64,000 bases of DNA, from positions 5,908,501 through 5,972,500 of the forward strand of contig WAID01000003.1 in the NCBI GenBank assembly GCA_016584495.1, read 5' to 3'. Source of the stretch: Celoporthe dispersa (lineage: Eukaryota; Ascomycota; Sordariomycetes; Diaporthales; Cryphonectriaceae). The notes beneath the pieces were generated by a model. That model ran no database searches and had not been told where the DNA came from. It saw only the letters and a list, made by a program, of their open reading frames with translations. A program made the translations under genes and the position numbers. Shown here piece after piece: positions 1 to 10,356 of the stretch; positions within the stretch are counted from its first letter, which is position 1; every line of letters starts with the position of its first letter.

Positions 1-798
1 AAGGTAAAATCTTGGCATAGTGCACCCCGCCTCGCAGCCCGTTCAGACTGGCGACAGTGTCTAGACCGTTCTTTGTGACCGAGTGCACCTCCAAGCCGCC
101 CTCATAGCCCGTGAGAACGGCTGTGTCTTTGCCTCGAGCGCCAGACCCATGCAAAGTCGGGATTGTGTCGAAGCCGTGTGCGTATCCCCTCTCGCCAGCC
201 CTCATCCCTGTCTTGGGCTCGAAATCCAGGTCAAGATCCGGCGCGCCATAGAAATGGGCTTGTGGCTGATGCGGCAGAGGGGGTTCGCCAGACCACGCGC
301 GTAGGCGGTCTGTGAGTGCATCGAGCCTCGTCTGAGGGAAGCCATAGACGGAGCGTACGCCTCGGAAGGGTGGTACTGGTTGTCCATATGGTAGCTCAAG
401 GGTCTCCTCGACTGGGTCGGAGGGGAAATGGACGAGGCCTGCCCTCCGTTGTAGTACTGGCGCGGAGAGGACCATCCGTACGGGGCGCCGCGGCTGTCCT
501 CGTAAGATGAGGGTTGTGTTGGTGGAGACTCCCCCATCAGGTTGATCAGGTTTCCACCAGGGGAGCTTCCTAGGGCTGGGACGTTCCGCATCCAGTCGCT
601 GGTGCTTCGGGTTGTGTTCGTGGCATATGAGGTCGCGGAGATAGCATCCAGCGCTGGCGACGGCGCGGTGATTCCATTTGAAGGCACGCTGGCAGGTTTC
701 AGGACGGGGGACTGAACCGAAGGCGAGGAGGTCTCAGTCTCTGACGCTGATTCTTTGTTATTGGCACTGCGGTGGGTCCTCGTTGTGTTAACATCCAT
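1..798 (-). CDS. Conserved fungal protein of unknown function (3'-partial, one frameshift)
   Basis: The gene runs off the left edge of the window. From the ATG at 798 the frame encodes a long Ser/Pro/Gln-rich, probably disordered region (for example SRRPLSYHMDNQY and LRRGSMHSQTAYARG). Below about position 280 conserved sequence continues in the next frame: NPPLPHQPQAHFYGAPD, then LTGYEGGLEVHSVTKNG, then LNGLRGGVHYAKILP at the window edge. The two halves join cleanly if one G is restored in the G run at 279-283. The GYEGGLEV and LRGGVHYAKILP segments resemble beta-propeller-like blades in a fungal family I know only as uncharacterised. The start is uncertain: the same frame is open up to an ATG at 963, and an upstream exon is possible. 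No function is assigned. Confidence 0.6.
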
Positions 799-3592
799 AC
801 ATGAGTATCGACACAATGGGGGCAGCTCTTCAGAAGGCGCCAAAGGGACCACTGTGGCACATACGAGAACTTGCCGGCGGTATGTTTTGTCACCGCGGCG
901 ACAACACCCCCGCCGTCTTTTCCATTCTTCCTGTCCTTCTTTGCGCCTTTCATGCTCGCTCATCAGCGGAGTTCTTCTTTATGTCTTGACATGTGTATCG
1001 CGGCTGTAGACGGGGAAGGGTAGGAGGTGGTAGTAGTAGTAGTTGTTGTTGTTGTTGATGTTGTCGAGGAGACGAAGGGGCAACGACGAACCGGGCATCC
1101 GAATGATCTCGAAAGCCTAGAGCAGATTTCCTGCTCCGGACACGAAGGCGGGTCGAGAGAGACCTCTGCCAGCCGGCGACAGGGAGGGGCTCGGTGACCG
1201 GTGACGACAAAGAGGGCGCGTGTCAGAAGAGGATCGGGATCACGGGACGCGATTTCGAGGCGGCGTGCTCAGTCTGTCAGGCCGCCCAGGGAGGCGAGTG
1301 ACAGAGATTAGGACAGACGGCTGGGTTGTGGCAGTCGGTGGTGCCAGACAAAGGAGCGAGAGTCACCGGCGGGACAAGCCGGATGACGTGGTGTATTATC
1401 AAAGTAAGGTGAGTAAGTAGGTCGTTTGACGAGGCTGCGAGTAGCAGCAGCCGAGAAGGGAAAACGTCGCCGTCGTCAAGATCTAAATGCAAAAGAGAAG
1501 AAGGAGATATAGCGAGTCTAGGTAAAGAAAGGAAACGAGGGAGAGGGAGATAGAGAGAGAGAGGTGCTCCGTATCGTCACAAACAATGCACAGGAGGAGG
1601 AATCAAAGTATCGAGTATCAGGGCGAAGGGCAGTGCGGGCGGCGTGCGGCAGGACCTCCGAGCGAACGAGGATCCCAGACTGGGCAGGCGCCTAGGTATC
1701 GTGAATAACAACAGAAGGAAAGGAAACGTGGGATTCTTGAAGGGGTTATAATGAAGAATAACAGACTAGGTTGGTCGATGAGGGAAGGGGAGGAGATGCT
1801 CGTCCGCAGGCGTTCTCTGGAAGGAGGAGGAGGGCTGGAGGAGGTTATGGTCACGGAGAGGACATGGAGGGGGCCTGGGTGCGGTACAGTACGTCAACCC
1901 CAACGGGGCCCCTCCCCTAGCATCTAGCATGGAGGGGGTTGCCGAGTATGGGATCTGGCTGCTGCGACGCCGCCCTCTGAAGCGGGGCCCTCGACCCAAG
2001 CTGTCAGGGGGCTCGTCCGCCCGACCCCCAGAGTACTAGTACTGGTACATGCATAGTACGAGTGCGCAGTACCTCCCTGAGCAGTAGGTAGGGGAGATGG
2101 GGGTCTGCTGGGCCGGCGTGCTGTCTATTGAGGTTGAAATTACTTAATCCCAGCCTTGGGCCGTCATGCTGCCTGCCAACCCGCCTCGCCTTCTTGCTCC
2201 GGTTCATTGACGTGGGCGTGCAGGGGGGGACGAGCAGGCTCCTCTGTACATGGTAATAAGTACCGTGATGGTATACGAGGCGTGTACAGAGACAAGATAT
2301 GATTGACTGGAGAGCCCCTGACAGCACTCAAGCAGGGGTCCCGAGATCTGATTGGGGAAGACCTCGTGGCCAGCCCAGGCCGGGCGTCATCTCACCTTGG
2401 CACCACAGTACGTAGCTGTAGTACCACCTATGAGTACCGTAGTATCTCGAGGGTCTGTCGTGGCAACATGATCATACATAACAAGGTACCACAGTGGTAT
2501 AATTTCCCATGGAAGGAAGCCCTTCTCATTTGGGATAACCGTTCCCCGGGATCATCCCTTTGGAATGTGCATTGCTGCAATCTGTCTCCCCGTCCTTGCC
2601 GCCTCCCAATCATCTCCCTTCCTTGTAGGGACCATTTTCAACAGGCATGCCGCGGGTGCCTATCAAATCAAATCAAATCTGCACACAAGTCACCACTGAC
2701 CAGGTCGTCTGGAGAGCCTCGTCTCGAACCAGGCTAGAACGTCCCGAAAAGAAGAAAGTATCCTGCGTTCTTCAGCTCGCCACCGCAGGCCGTAGTACCT
2801 TGCCTGACAGCTTGTCACTCCCAGGCGCCCGGCATGATCATGCACTCGCAGCCAGTAGCTTGCCTCCCGGTTTGACTCAGCTTTCGAGTCACCGGTCTCA
2901 CCTTGTCCTTAGTCCTCGCCAAGCAGGAAAGGGCACGTTGGCGCTGTCGTTGTCCCTTCCCCCTTCTCCCCCTCACCTGACCGGTCCCGCGTCCCTTGGG
3001 GAATCCTCCTGCGAGGATGATGATAGGTGATCACCCGCGGGCTTGTTTCTTTTTCCCATGGTCCATACCTATACGTTATGTGTACATAAGTGCAGCAATG
3101 ATAGGTAAAATTCCCATAACGGGCACCAACTTGATCTTTCGAGTACTGTATGTGTGCCTCCCCCCCCTCCCCCCCACACACACTCACTCCCTCAGGCCAA
3201 TCTGGATCTCGGGCATCCGGAGTGGCTGGTCGTGGTCACACTGCCGCTTGCCGGATCTCACGCCTGACGCGCCCTTAACCCCGCTGGAGGGGAAACGATA
3301 CGTGCAGGTGGGGGAATCAGGGGCTTGTCGTAGGCGGGCACGCGGGGTCTGCTGATAAGAGCCACGATATCGGCACGGGAGCATGTCATACTGCATACCT
3401 TCCTCTACTTGTATTTTCCTTTTTTTTTTTCTTTTCTTTTTTTTTTTGTCTTTCCCCTTCCAGCGACTTGGGGGTGTCCAATTCCATCACATAGACATTG
3501 ACAGCCACCCTGAGAAGGCATCACATAAGTAACAGTTATATAACAATAAAGCCACACACTTTCAGAGGGATTGGATCCACTCGTGCATTCAT
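799..3592. other. Intergenic region, no gene recognised
   Basis: About 2.8 kb. It holds a GTT/GTA-rich stretch around 1032-1060, GA-rich sequence around 1495-1565 and short AT-rich palindromic pieces such as AGTACCGTAGTATC near 2433. There is a pyrimidine tract at 3419-3450. The small open frames lack conserved character. The part next to 798 is presumably promoter and 5' leader of the leftmost gene. Confidence 0.5.
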
Positions 3593-4139
3593 TCATGGCA
3601 TTTTTTCACCTCTGGATATACACTCTGTAATACACAAACTTCCACCCCTTCTTCTCGTCCCCTCCGCCCTGACAAGCTTCGCATAGCCAGCCCAGTCCAC
3701 AGCATCCTCCTCCCCCTCCCTCCCCTTCAGCCTGTACACCACGTTCCCATACAGCATAAGCTCAACCTCGTCCTCTCTGCCGAACGAGGCCGGGAACGCC
3801 TTGAAAACGGTGTGTTTCCTGGCCGCGACCTTCTCCCACATGCCCTCGCGGACCTTGAGGATGTCTGTGTCCCCACGGTTTTAGTCAGGAGAGAACTCAT
3901 TGCTGCAAGACAAAAAGAGAAAAAGAAGAAAATAAAGTGTGTTGGAGAGCCAGCTTACCATTCTTGCCAGTAGCCTCCTTCTTTTCCATCACGAGTGTGG
4001 CGCCATCCCGGAAGAAATCAACCCATTCCTGGTTCTTCCCTGGTGTGTCGGAGATGCTGTAGAATGTAGTGATGAATTCTTGAACGTCCGCGTCAACGGA
4101 CACGTTGGCCGGGTAGGCTGGGGTGTAGTTTGCTGCCAT
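3593..4139 (-). CDS. SnoaL-like (NTF2-fold) domain protein
   Basis: A small fungal protein of about 146-150 residues in the SnoaL-like/NTF2 superfamily. The start is ATG 4139 (MAANYTPAYPANVSVD). Exon 1 ends at 3959 and an intron 3865-3958 (gtaagc...cacag) joins GKN to DILKVREGMWEKVAARKHTV. Family-like features are the FITTFYSISD helix, EWVDFFRDGATLVM and VELMLYGNVVYRLKG. In the uncorrected frame the protein ends at 3593 with an unlikely tail. Restoring one base in the C run at 3659-3662 (a G run on the coding strand) gives the tail KGWKFVYYRVYIQR and a stop at 3606. That is a much more credible last strand for this fold. Members have diverse or unknown substrates, so no reaction is claimed. 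Confidence 0.75.
3865..3958 (-). other. Intron in SnoaL-like gene
   Basis: A 94-nt GT-AG intron. The donor reads AATG/gtaagc and the acceptor ggacacag/ACATCC. Removing it keeps the frame (GKN-DILK). Confidence 0.75.
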
Positions 4140-4956
4140 GTCTGAATCAATCGGGGCCAATGAACAGTTAGGGTGAATGAGCAATAACCTTGTGTAGTCA
4201 AAAAGAAGGACAAAGGTTTGAAAACCTTCACGCAGCCCTCGAGATGCACAGTAGCTGTTAAGGGACCTCGTTGAGGGTACGGCCCGAGCACCGACCAGAC
4301 GCCACCTCCCTTACCCGATGACATATGGGTCGTGGACCAAATCACTTATGGCGGCGGCACAATTGCAAAAACATCCAGAGATACCAAAAATCTCAAGGTT
4401 TATTTCTTCTAAGCTCCCTTCCCATGACATGAAGCCAAGAGCAAGTGTGAAGTACTTCAAGCTGAGAACATCAGCAGACAATGAGTAGCACTACCAAGGA
4501 CTTAAGAATCCGCCTCAGCATGGCACAATCATTTGTCTGCTTGACCGATGAGGTTTTCGAGTGCTTAGTCCGGTCTTTTCATAAGTGATAGACCCTTTTC
4601 TGTTTCCCCCTCCCTTCCAGGGTTGAATCCTGGGTGTGTCTAGCTCAGTGGCAATATTGCAGCCACCATACACACCCCATACTACTGACACCACAGGAAC
4701 CTTCTTCATATATGCAGAGCCTCACCTAGATGAAGTCCTCTTCACGGCCCGGGTGCGTCTGTTAGGCTTGGACGCTCTTCGTAAAGGCCGCCTGCACAGA
4801 GGAGATCACCCTGTCAGAGCCGGCGACGTAGACAGCGCCGGTAGATTCAGTTCGCCTAGGAGGCTGGGAGCCCCTTGAAGGAGTCGGTCGACCCTGAGAC
4901 GGGGGAAGTAGAGTTCTAGCGACGCGTATGGAAGGAAGTAGCACATCGATGCGTTC
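4140..4956. other. Intergenic region between SnoaL-like gene and ING gene
   Basis: The 5' side is promoter for the SnoaL-like gene (minus strand) and the 3' side is the 3' flank of the ING gene. Imperfect short inverted sequence near 4633-4675 (GGTGTGT / ACACACC) is visible. Nothing else is recognised. Confidence 0.4.
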
Positions 4957-7486
4957 CTAAGCGCCTCGTCTCGTCGCCCGCCTGCTTCCTTCGCTCTTCT
5001 CGTCGAGGCCAAGCAGGACTTTGCAATCAGAGCAGTACCAAGTCTTAGCTAGTCCTGCCGCGTTGTTAAGTCCCAGGCACTCAAGGTGAAACCATTCGTA
5101 CTTGCACTTGTTTTCGTTTATTAAGTCAGTCAAGCAACAGCCACAACTATGCAGCCCACGGCCGTGTCCGCCCATGACTGCTGCTCGGGCGGGGTGCGTG
5201 CAACTTACACTGTCGTTCTCGCACATTACCATCGTACCGAAACTAACACGGTTACAGATGCAGTATCGTGCTTCGTTGGGATCGATCACATTGCCCTCCT
5301 CGTCCACCTCGACCTCGGCCTCCGCCTCGGCAGTCTGGCCCCGCTCCTTCTTCTGCGCACCACGTTTAGACTTCTTCGGCGCTGCCTTGCGCTTTGTGAT
5401 CGCACTGTTGTTGCCGCCCGAATTGGTCCGGCTGATGATGCCCGGCGCAGGTCTCTTAGTCCTCTTGCTAGGCTGTCTCAGCGATAGTTCGGGTGCAGGC
5501 GTGTTCCGTGCGGTACTGGTGCGACGCGTTCGTTCTGCCGCCAGACCTGGCTGTGGACCACCCTCGGGGCCTGCCGCCTGTCCACGAGACGAAGGCCGCC
5601 GCGATGACGCCTCTGGTCCGGGGAGTTGTCGAGCGCGGCGTGTTTCCACGAGAGCCCGCCGTCTTGGCCGAAGGTGGCGGCGGTGCCGCAGCCTTCTCCT
5701 TGGCCTTGGCTTCTCTAGCCCTAGTCTCTCTGAAAGGAGGCAGGATGGGTGTGTTTGACTTTTTAGGCGAAGCAGGAGAGTCGTTCGCCGGCCCCTTCGT
5801 CGGGACAAGGGTTGTGGTGGTGCCTGCTTCGGTGCTCGGGGCAGGGGAGGCCGCGCGCGAGGACTTGGCGCCAACCATGATCGACTGCTCGTGGCCGGGT
5901 ATGGGAATGGGTACGGGTGTCGTGGAGTGGTATGCTTGTGTGCCGCCAGCCGTCAACGAGGGAGGCTGGATCGGGGTGTGACGGGCCAGGCCGATGGGCT
6001 GGGGGACAGGGACGGGAGTCTCGGTCTTTGACCGCTTCAGAGCAACCGGTTCAGGCTTCTCCGCGTCGGCCTCAGAAGGCGAGTCCCGTTTTCGTTTCTT
6101 CTGTTGTCTCTTAGTATTCTTCGCTTGAGATTGGCTGGAGGGCTGGGGCGGCTGGAAAGACACCTCAAGGTTCTTCGCAATGACTGCGATCCGCCTTGCT
6201 GACTCTTCAGCTTCCTTAGCCGCCTGGTCGGACAGCCGGTCCTTCTTGATCTTCTTGGCCTTATTCGGCTCGTTACCACGGTTCGTCAGGGTCTTATCCT
6301 CCGCTGCTATCGCAGAATCCAGACTGACGGCTCCCGTGGGGAGCTGTTCAGAACCAGTCGCATCATCGACGAGGGGTCGTGGGAGGCTCGTCTCAAACGG
6401 TATGCCCTCCTCTTCCGCCTTCTTCTTTGCAGATGACCACCCGTCAAAACCACGACCAAGCACCTTGAGCTCCCTATTGATCATCGTATCGCTCGGTATC
6501 CAGGCAGCATTTTTCTTCATCCGCTTCCTCAGCCTGGCAAGCTCCCACTGCGTGAGCTGCAGCCATGGGGCGTCCTCGCTCCCAATCGTAGCATCGGGGG
6601 GTGGCGGTCGCAATGGTCCTGTGTCTGCCGGGGCTGCAGCAGACGCATTCGAAGCTGGGTTCTGCGGGGCGCTCTTGGGAATCTTCAGCTTCGGCGCTTT
6701 GGGCGTCTTATCGGGAGCCTTCCTGCCCTTTGGCTTCTGGATTTCAACTCGCGCCGCCGGTGTCCGCCTGTGGCTCACGACCTCCTTTTCCTCTTCCTCC
6801 TCATCCTCACTGCTCTCGCTCTCGCCGCTGTCCACGTCGTAGCCAACATCATATGGGGCGAGCACCTCACCAGGAACCGTGATCCTGGGGCCACGCGGTC
6901 GACGGCCCTTCTCCCCGCCAGCGGGCTGCCTCTTGGCGGCCCGCGTAGCTTGTGGTGACCTCGCCATCACGACAGGGCTGTGTATCTCTTCTTCGGGGGG
7001 GTAGTTGTCGAGCATCTTCCTCAGCTTCGCATGTATCAACTTGAGCCTGTTCACGTGCCGATTCACGTTATCCGCCATGCGCAGCGCCTCGGCGTGCGAG
7101 TACACCCTCGACGTCAGGACGCGGTACAGATCAGCCGAGATCTCCTCGCGCAGCCTGACCGGCTGCGGCCGCTCGTCCGCCGCCAGCGATGGGAGCTGGC
7201 CCCAGGTCTTGGTCAGGTCGTGCAGGCGCGCCGAGGCGTCGGCGTAGTCGCGGTCGAGCTTCCCGATCAGCGTCAGCGAGCGTATCATGTCCGCCGGCAG
7301 GTGTTCCGTAAACTCCAGGAAGTCGGTGACGGTCGCTTGGGCGTCGGGGTCGGCGCGCCCGTCGAGTGAGCCCAGGCTGGAGCCGAGCGACTCGATGGCG
7401 CCGTGCATGGACGCAGACGTCTGCCGTGGCGACAGCTGTTCATCCTCGTCCATCTCGGCGCCGCTCGCGTCCACTGCTGCGCTCAT
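4957..7486 (-). CDS. ING-family PHD-finger protein (Pho23/Yng type)
   Basis: A chromatin reader of the inhibitor-of-growth family, about 800 residues. The start is ATG 7486 (MSAAVDASGAEMDEDEQ). Residues about 45-170 form the N-terminal ING helical domain (DFLEFTEHLPADMIRSLTLI, then the LIHAKLRKMLDNYPP region). A very long basic and acidic disordered linker follows, with EDEEEEEKE and K-rich patches. The C-terminal PHD finger is split by an intron: YCICNRVSFGTMVMCEND, then CKYEWFHLECLGLNNA, then TWYCSDC. This gives the Cys4-His-Cys3 pattern that binds methylated H3K4 in family members. In yeast, ING proteins belong to NuA3, NuA4 or Rpd3L; Pho23 is a guess here. The frame shifts once near 5620, either through an extra base in a C4 run (coding strand) or a weak 58-nt intron at 5551-5608. 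Confidence 0.85.
5107..5208 (-). other. In-frame 102-nt intron splitting the PHD finger
   Basis: The donor is gacagt/gtaagt and the acceptor aacaag/TGCAAG. The length is a multiple of three and the intron contains no stop in frame. Only removal restores the C-x4-C spacing (CENDSC) of an ING PHD finger. Confidence 0.8.
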
Positions 7487-8034
7487 CAGGGGTAAAAGTT
7501 TCGAGTCTTCTCGTCGTCGATACGTTACGGTTTCATCGGCGCAAGTTGTTGACCTGTGGTTTTTTTTTTTGTTTTGTACGTCGATGCGAGCCAGCTGCGA
7601 GCTCGAGGCGTTTAGACGCGCATTACTAGGAGGTTTGGTAGTCGCGACTTGGTTGCTGTGATCGTCACAATGCGGGAAGCCGCGTCCCTCGAGGCAGGGA
7701 AGCTGCATCCCTGCATGCGACTATCGAGGATATGCACCTACGTCACTATCAACGGCGACTCACAGAACGACCGGTCCAGACGACTACCACATACAATGGT
7801 TGGTCGCTCAAGGGTCTGAGAAAGCAAGCATAGGGATTCATAAGGGTCCTACAAATAAAGCCCTGGTATTTTTGTTTTTCTTTCTCTCTGTTCAAATATG
7901 TATGTATTGTGAACGGTTCTCTGGCCACATTATTCTCAACGCGTAGCTACTTGATCCAATGAGGCTGAGAGGACCATTTCAGTCCTCTCGTTTAGAAAGT
8001 TTTTTTCCCTCCATATCCATTCTCGATGCTTCGC

Positions 8035-9134
8035 CTAGTCCTCACCCACAAAACTCAAGCCCACACCGGTGAAGAATGCTGCAAGTGTCCATACCGAAGC
8101 GTATGCTCCGGCACCACTGCTCTCGACCCCGCTGACGGTCAAGGCGCACTGCAGATACGTGTTCACACCCGTCACAGCCACCAGAACAGCTGTCCTCACG
8201 ATGCCGACCTTTGTCTGCGTAGTATAGCCCCAGATGTTCCACCACAGCGTCTCTCCCAGGGTGGCCTCCACAGGGTCAAACCGCGCCGCCTTCTCGTCCT
8301 GCTCCGTGCGGCCTGTGGCGGTCAGGGGCGTGAAGATGAAGCTCCGTGCTGCGACGCCAGAGACAAGGGCCAGCGTGGTCAAGATCACCAAGCCAGCCTG
8401 TGCTGGCTCGACAGTGTGGATACCTTCAAAGTGCAGGACGAAAGCGGAGCGCAGGTAGATCTTGTACGACAGGAACAGCACGACGCTGTAGATGAAGCTC
8501 GCCAGCAGGGTGGACAGCACCGAGATCAACCGGTCGGCAATGATTTCGCGGTTCGGGGTAGAGGACGTGGCCTTGTGCGCGCCGGAGAGCGGACGCAGCA
8601 GGAGAAACGGGACGAAGCTCGCGACGACATCGACGGCGAGGCCGGCAAGGGCGGTCTTGGGGCTGAGGTTGTAGAAGGCCGTCATCAGGTAGAACTGGTC
8701 GCACGTGTTAGCTAGCTGTCAACCGGGCGGGGAGCCCCCGTTCCCCCCTGCAAACTTACAGTCGGGCTGTGCGACAACAGATTCAGCGCCGCCAGGTCGA
8801 TCGAATCAAAGTTGGCGAACCAGCCCAGCGCAAGTTCCGTCAGCCTCCAGGCCACCATGATGCCCAGCTCGCGCGGCGTCTCGAGGGTGCGCATGACCGT
8901 CGCCAGCTCGCCCCGCGTGAACTCATTGATGAACGAATAGCCCAGCGAGGAGACGGAGAAGCTCAGGATCGCGACGAGCGGGAACTGGAGCAGCGAGGGC
9001 AGCTGGGACCTGCGCTGCGCCGGGGTGGGCGCGGCGCGCTTGACCACCGCAGCTGAGGCATTGGTCCCGGCGTGACTGGCGCCCTCGCCGCTGTCAGGCT
9101 CGATAATGTCGACTTGTTTGGATGATGCTGACAT
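8035..9134 (-). CDS. Conserved polytopic membrane protein, function unknown
   Basis: A 344-residue protein from two exons (9134-8760 and 8694-8035) joined at SHSPT-FYLMTAFYN; the intron has gtaagt and accag ends. The N-terminal 50 residues are hydrophilic (MSASSKQVDIIEPDSGEG). After that come several hydrophobic segments, for example FPLVAILSFSVSSLGYSFI, LAGLAVDVVASFVPFLLLRP, STLLASFIYSVVLFLSY, AGLVILTTLALVSGV, a segment ending VAVTGVNTYL, and a last helix WTLAAFFTGVGLSFV. This indicates about six to seven membrane spans. It looks like a widely conserved fungal hypothetical membrane protein. I recognise no catalytic motif and assign no transport substrate. Confidence 0.75.
8695..8759 (-). other. 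Intron in membrane-protein gene
   Basis: A 65-nt intron with donor GACT/gtaagt and acceptor gaccag/TTCTAC. Both exons are multiples of three. Confidence 0.8.
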
Positions 9135-10356
9135 GACGCATCCGTTTGCGAGCTATGTCGAAAGAAGAGACGGCCGCAGTGATGGGTTAGGTCTATGTGG
9201 CGATGTGAGTTCAGAGTTGCCTCTCTGTTTTTTTCTCCCCTTCCACGGAGCTTACACAGCAGTACGTCAAGCCTGTGAGGTCTGGGAAAATCGTGCGACA
9301 GTGTGGAGTGGGAGGGGGAGAAGACCAATTTGGAGTGAGCTTTTCTTTGAAGCTGGCGCTCTTCAAAACACTAATGTCTAGCTGGTTTCCCCCGCAACAG
9401 CAAGTCCCCACTACCCTGACGTCTACGCGCCGATCCCTGAAGATTGCGTTAACTTTTCACCCAGTCCGGGAGACAAGATTATTCTCAATTCCTTTTTTTT
9501 TTTCTTTTGGACACTGGCCAGCATATAACCTCGATCCTCTTCAGTCTGAGCTTGTTTGTTGTTGTTTTCTTATTTAAAAGAAATTCGGCCTTTCGAACGG
9601 AGGAATAACGCCTCTCATAGCTGTGGGCTAACGGCATGCAATCTCCGTTTCGCCAAATGCCTCGGGCCTACATGTTTAAAACTTCAAGAAAAGTATCCAC
9701 CGCTCCATCAAAACGGACAAGGACTTTTCAGAGAGATTTTCCTGATCAGTTTTTTCTTTTCTTCCTCTTTCCCACTCACCTGTATCTTTACCTCCCCTTG
9801 AACCTCTTCTCTTTCTGCATACACCCAAAGAACATATGGTAAGTTATTCGGTAGGTAGGTGATGTGTTCATTACCACTCTCAAAATCCTGCATGTATGCT
9901 ATGCATGCATGCTTCTCACCTCACTCATGTCAATACGGAGATAACTCTCTACTCTGCGACTCATTTCATAATGTCTCTGATGGATCACAAAACAACAGCC
10001 AGGATTGGTGATGGAATTAGATTCCACTTCATGTTACTACCTTGAGGGATCTTACTCGACGCAGACACAGATCCGGCCCTCGCTTTAACCTCGTTGCGCA
10101 GCATCCCACCACAAATCGGACCCGTGGTGGGTTGCTCTCAACTCATCGGTGCTGAGGTCCACTGCCGCGGAGCAACTCGTCCCTTGACGCATCGGATATA
10201 TAAGTGGTACGAAAAAAGCAAGAGAGCGACAGACAACATCCCAAACCGGCCAGGTTCAACTCCTAATCCTCCAACCGGCTCAGTTGGTTTCCGAAAAGCA
10301 GGTCGTGGCACATCAAACGCAACCGAGAAAGGAAAACACGATTCGTGCCTGCTTGG
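9135..10356. other. Intergenic region with a TATA-like site
   Basis: No conserved coding sequence. Pyrimidine tracts lie around 9487-9510 and 9740-9780. A TATATAA at about 10197-10203 sits in GGATATATAAGTGG. It could serve a short unrecognised plus-strand transcript, but no gene is supported downstream because the C2H2 gene ends there on the opposite strand. Confidence 0.35.

Noticed and set aside
4622..4690. tRNA-like pieces (TAGCTCAGTGG, GGTTGAATCC, a GGTGTGT/ACACACC stem)
   Set aside because: The pieces are in the wrong order and spacing, and no cloverleaf can be folded.
8026..8715. 229-codon plus-strand frame over the membrane-protein gene
   Set aside because: Antisense shadow of the hydrophobic minus-strand exon. 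Low-complexity polar composition and no conserved motifs.
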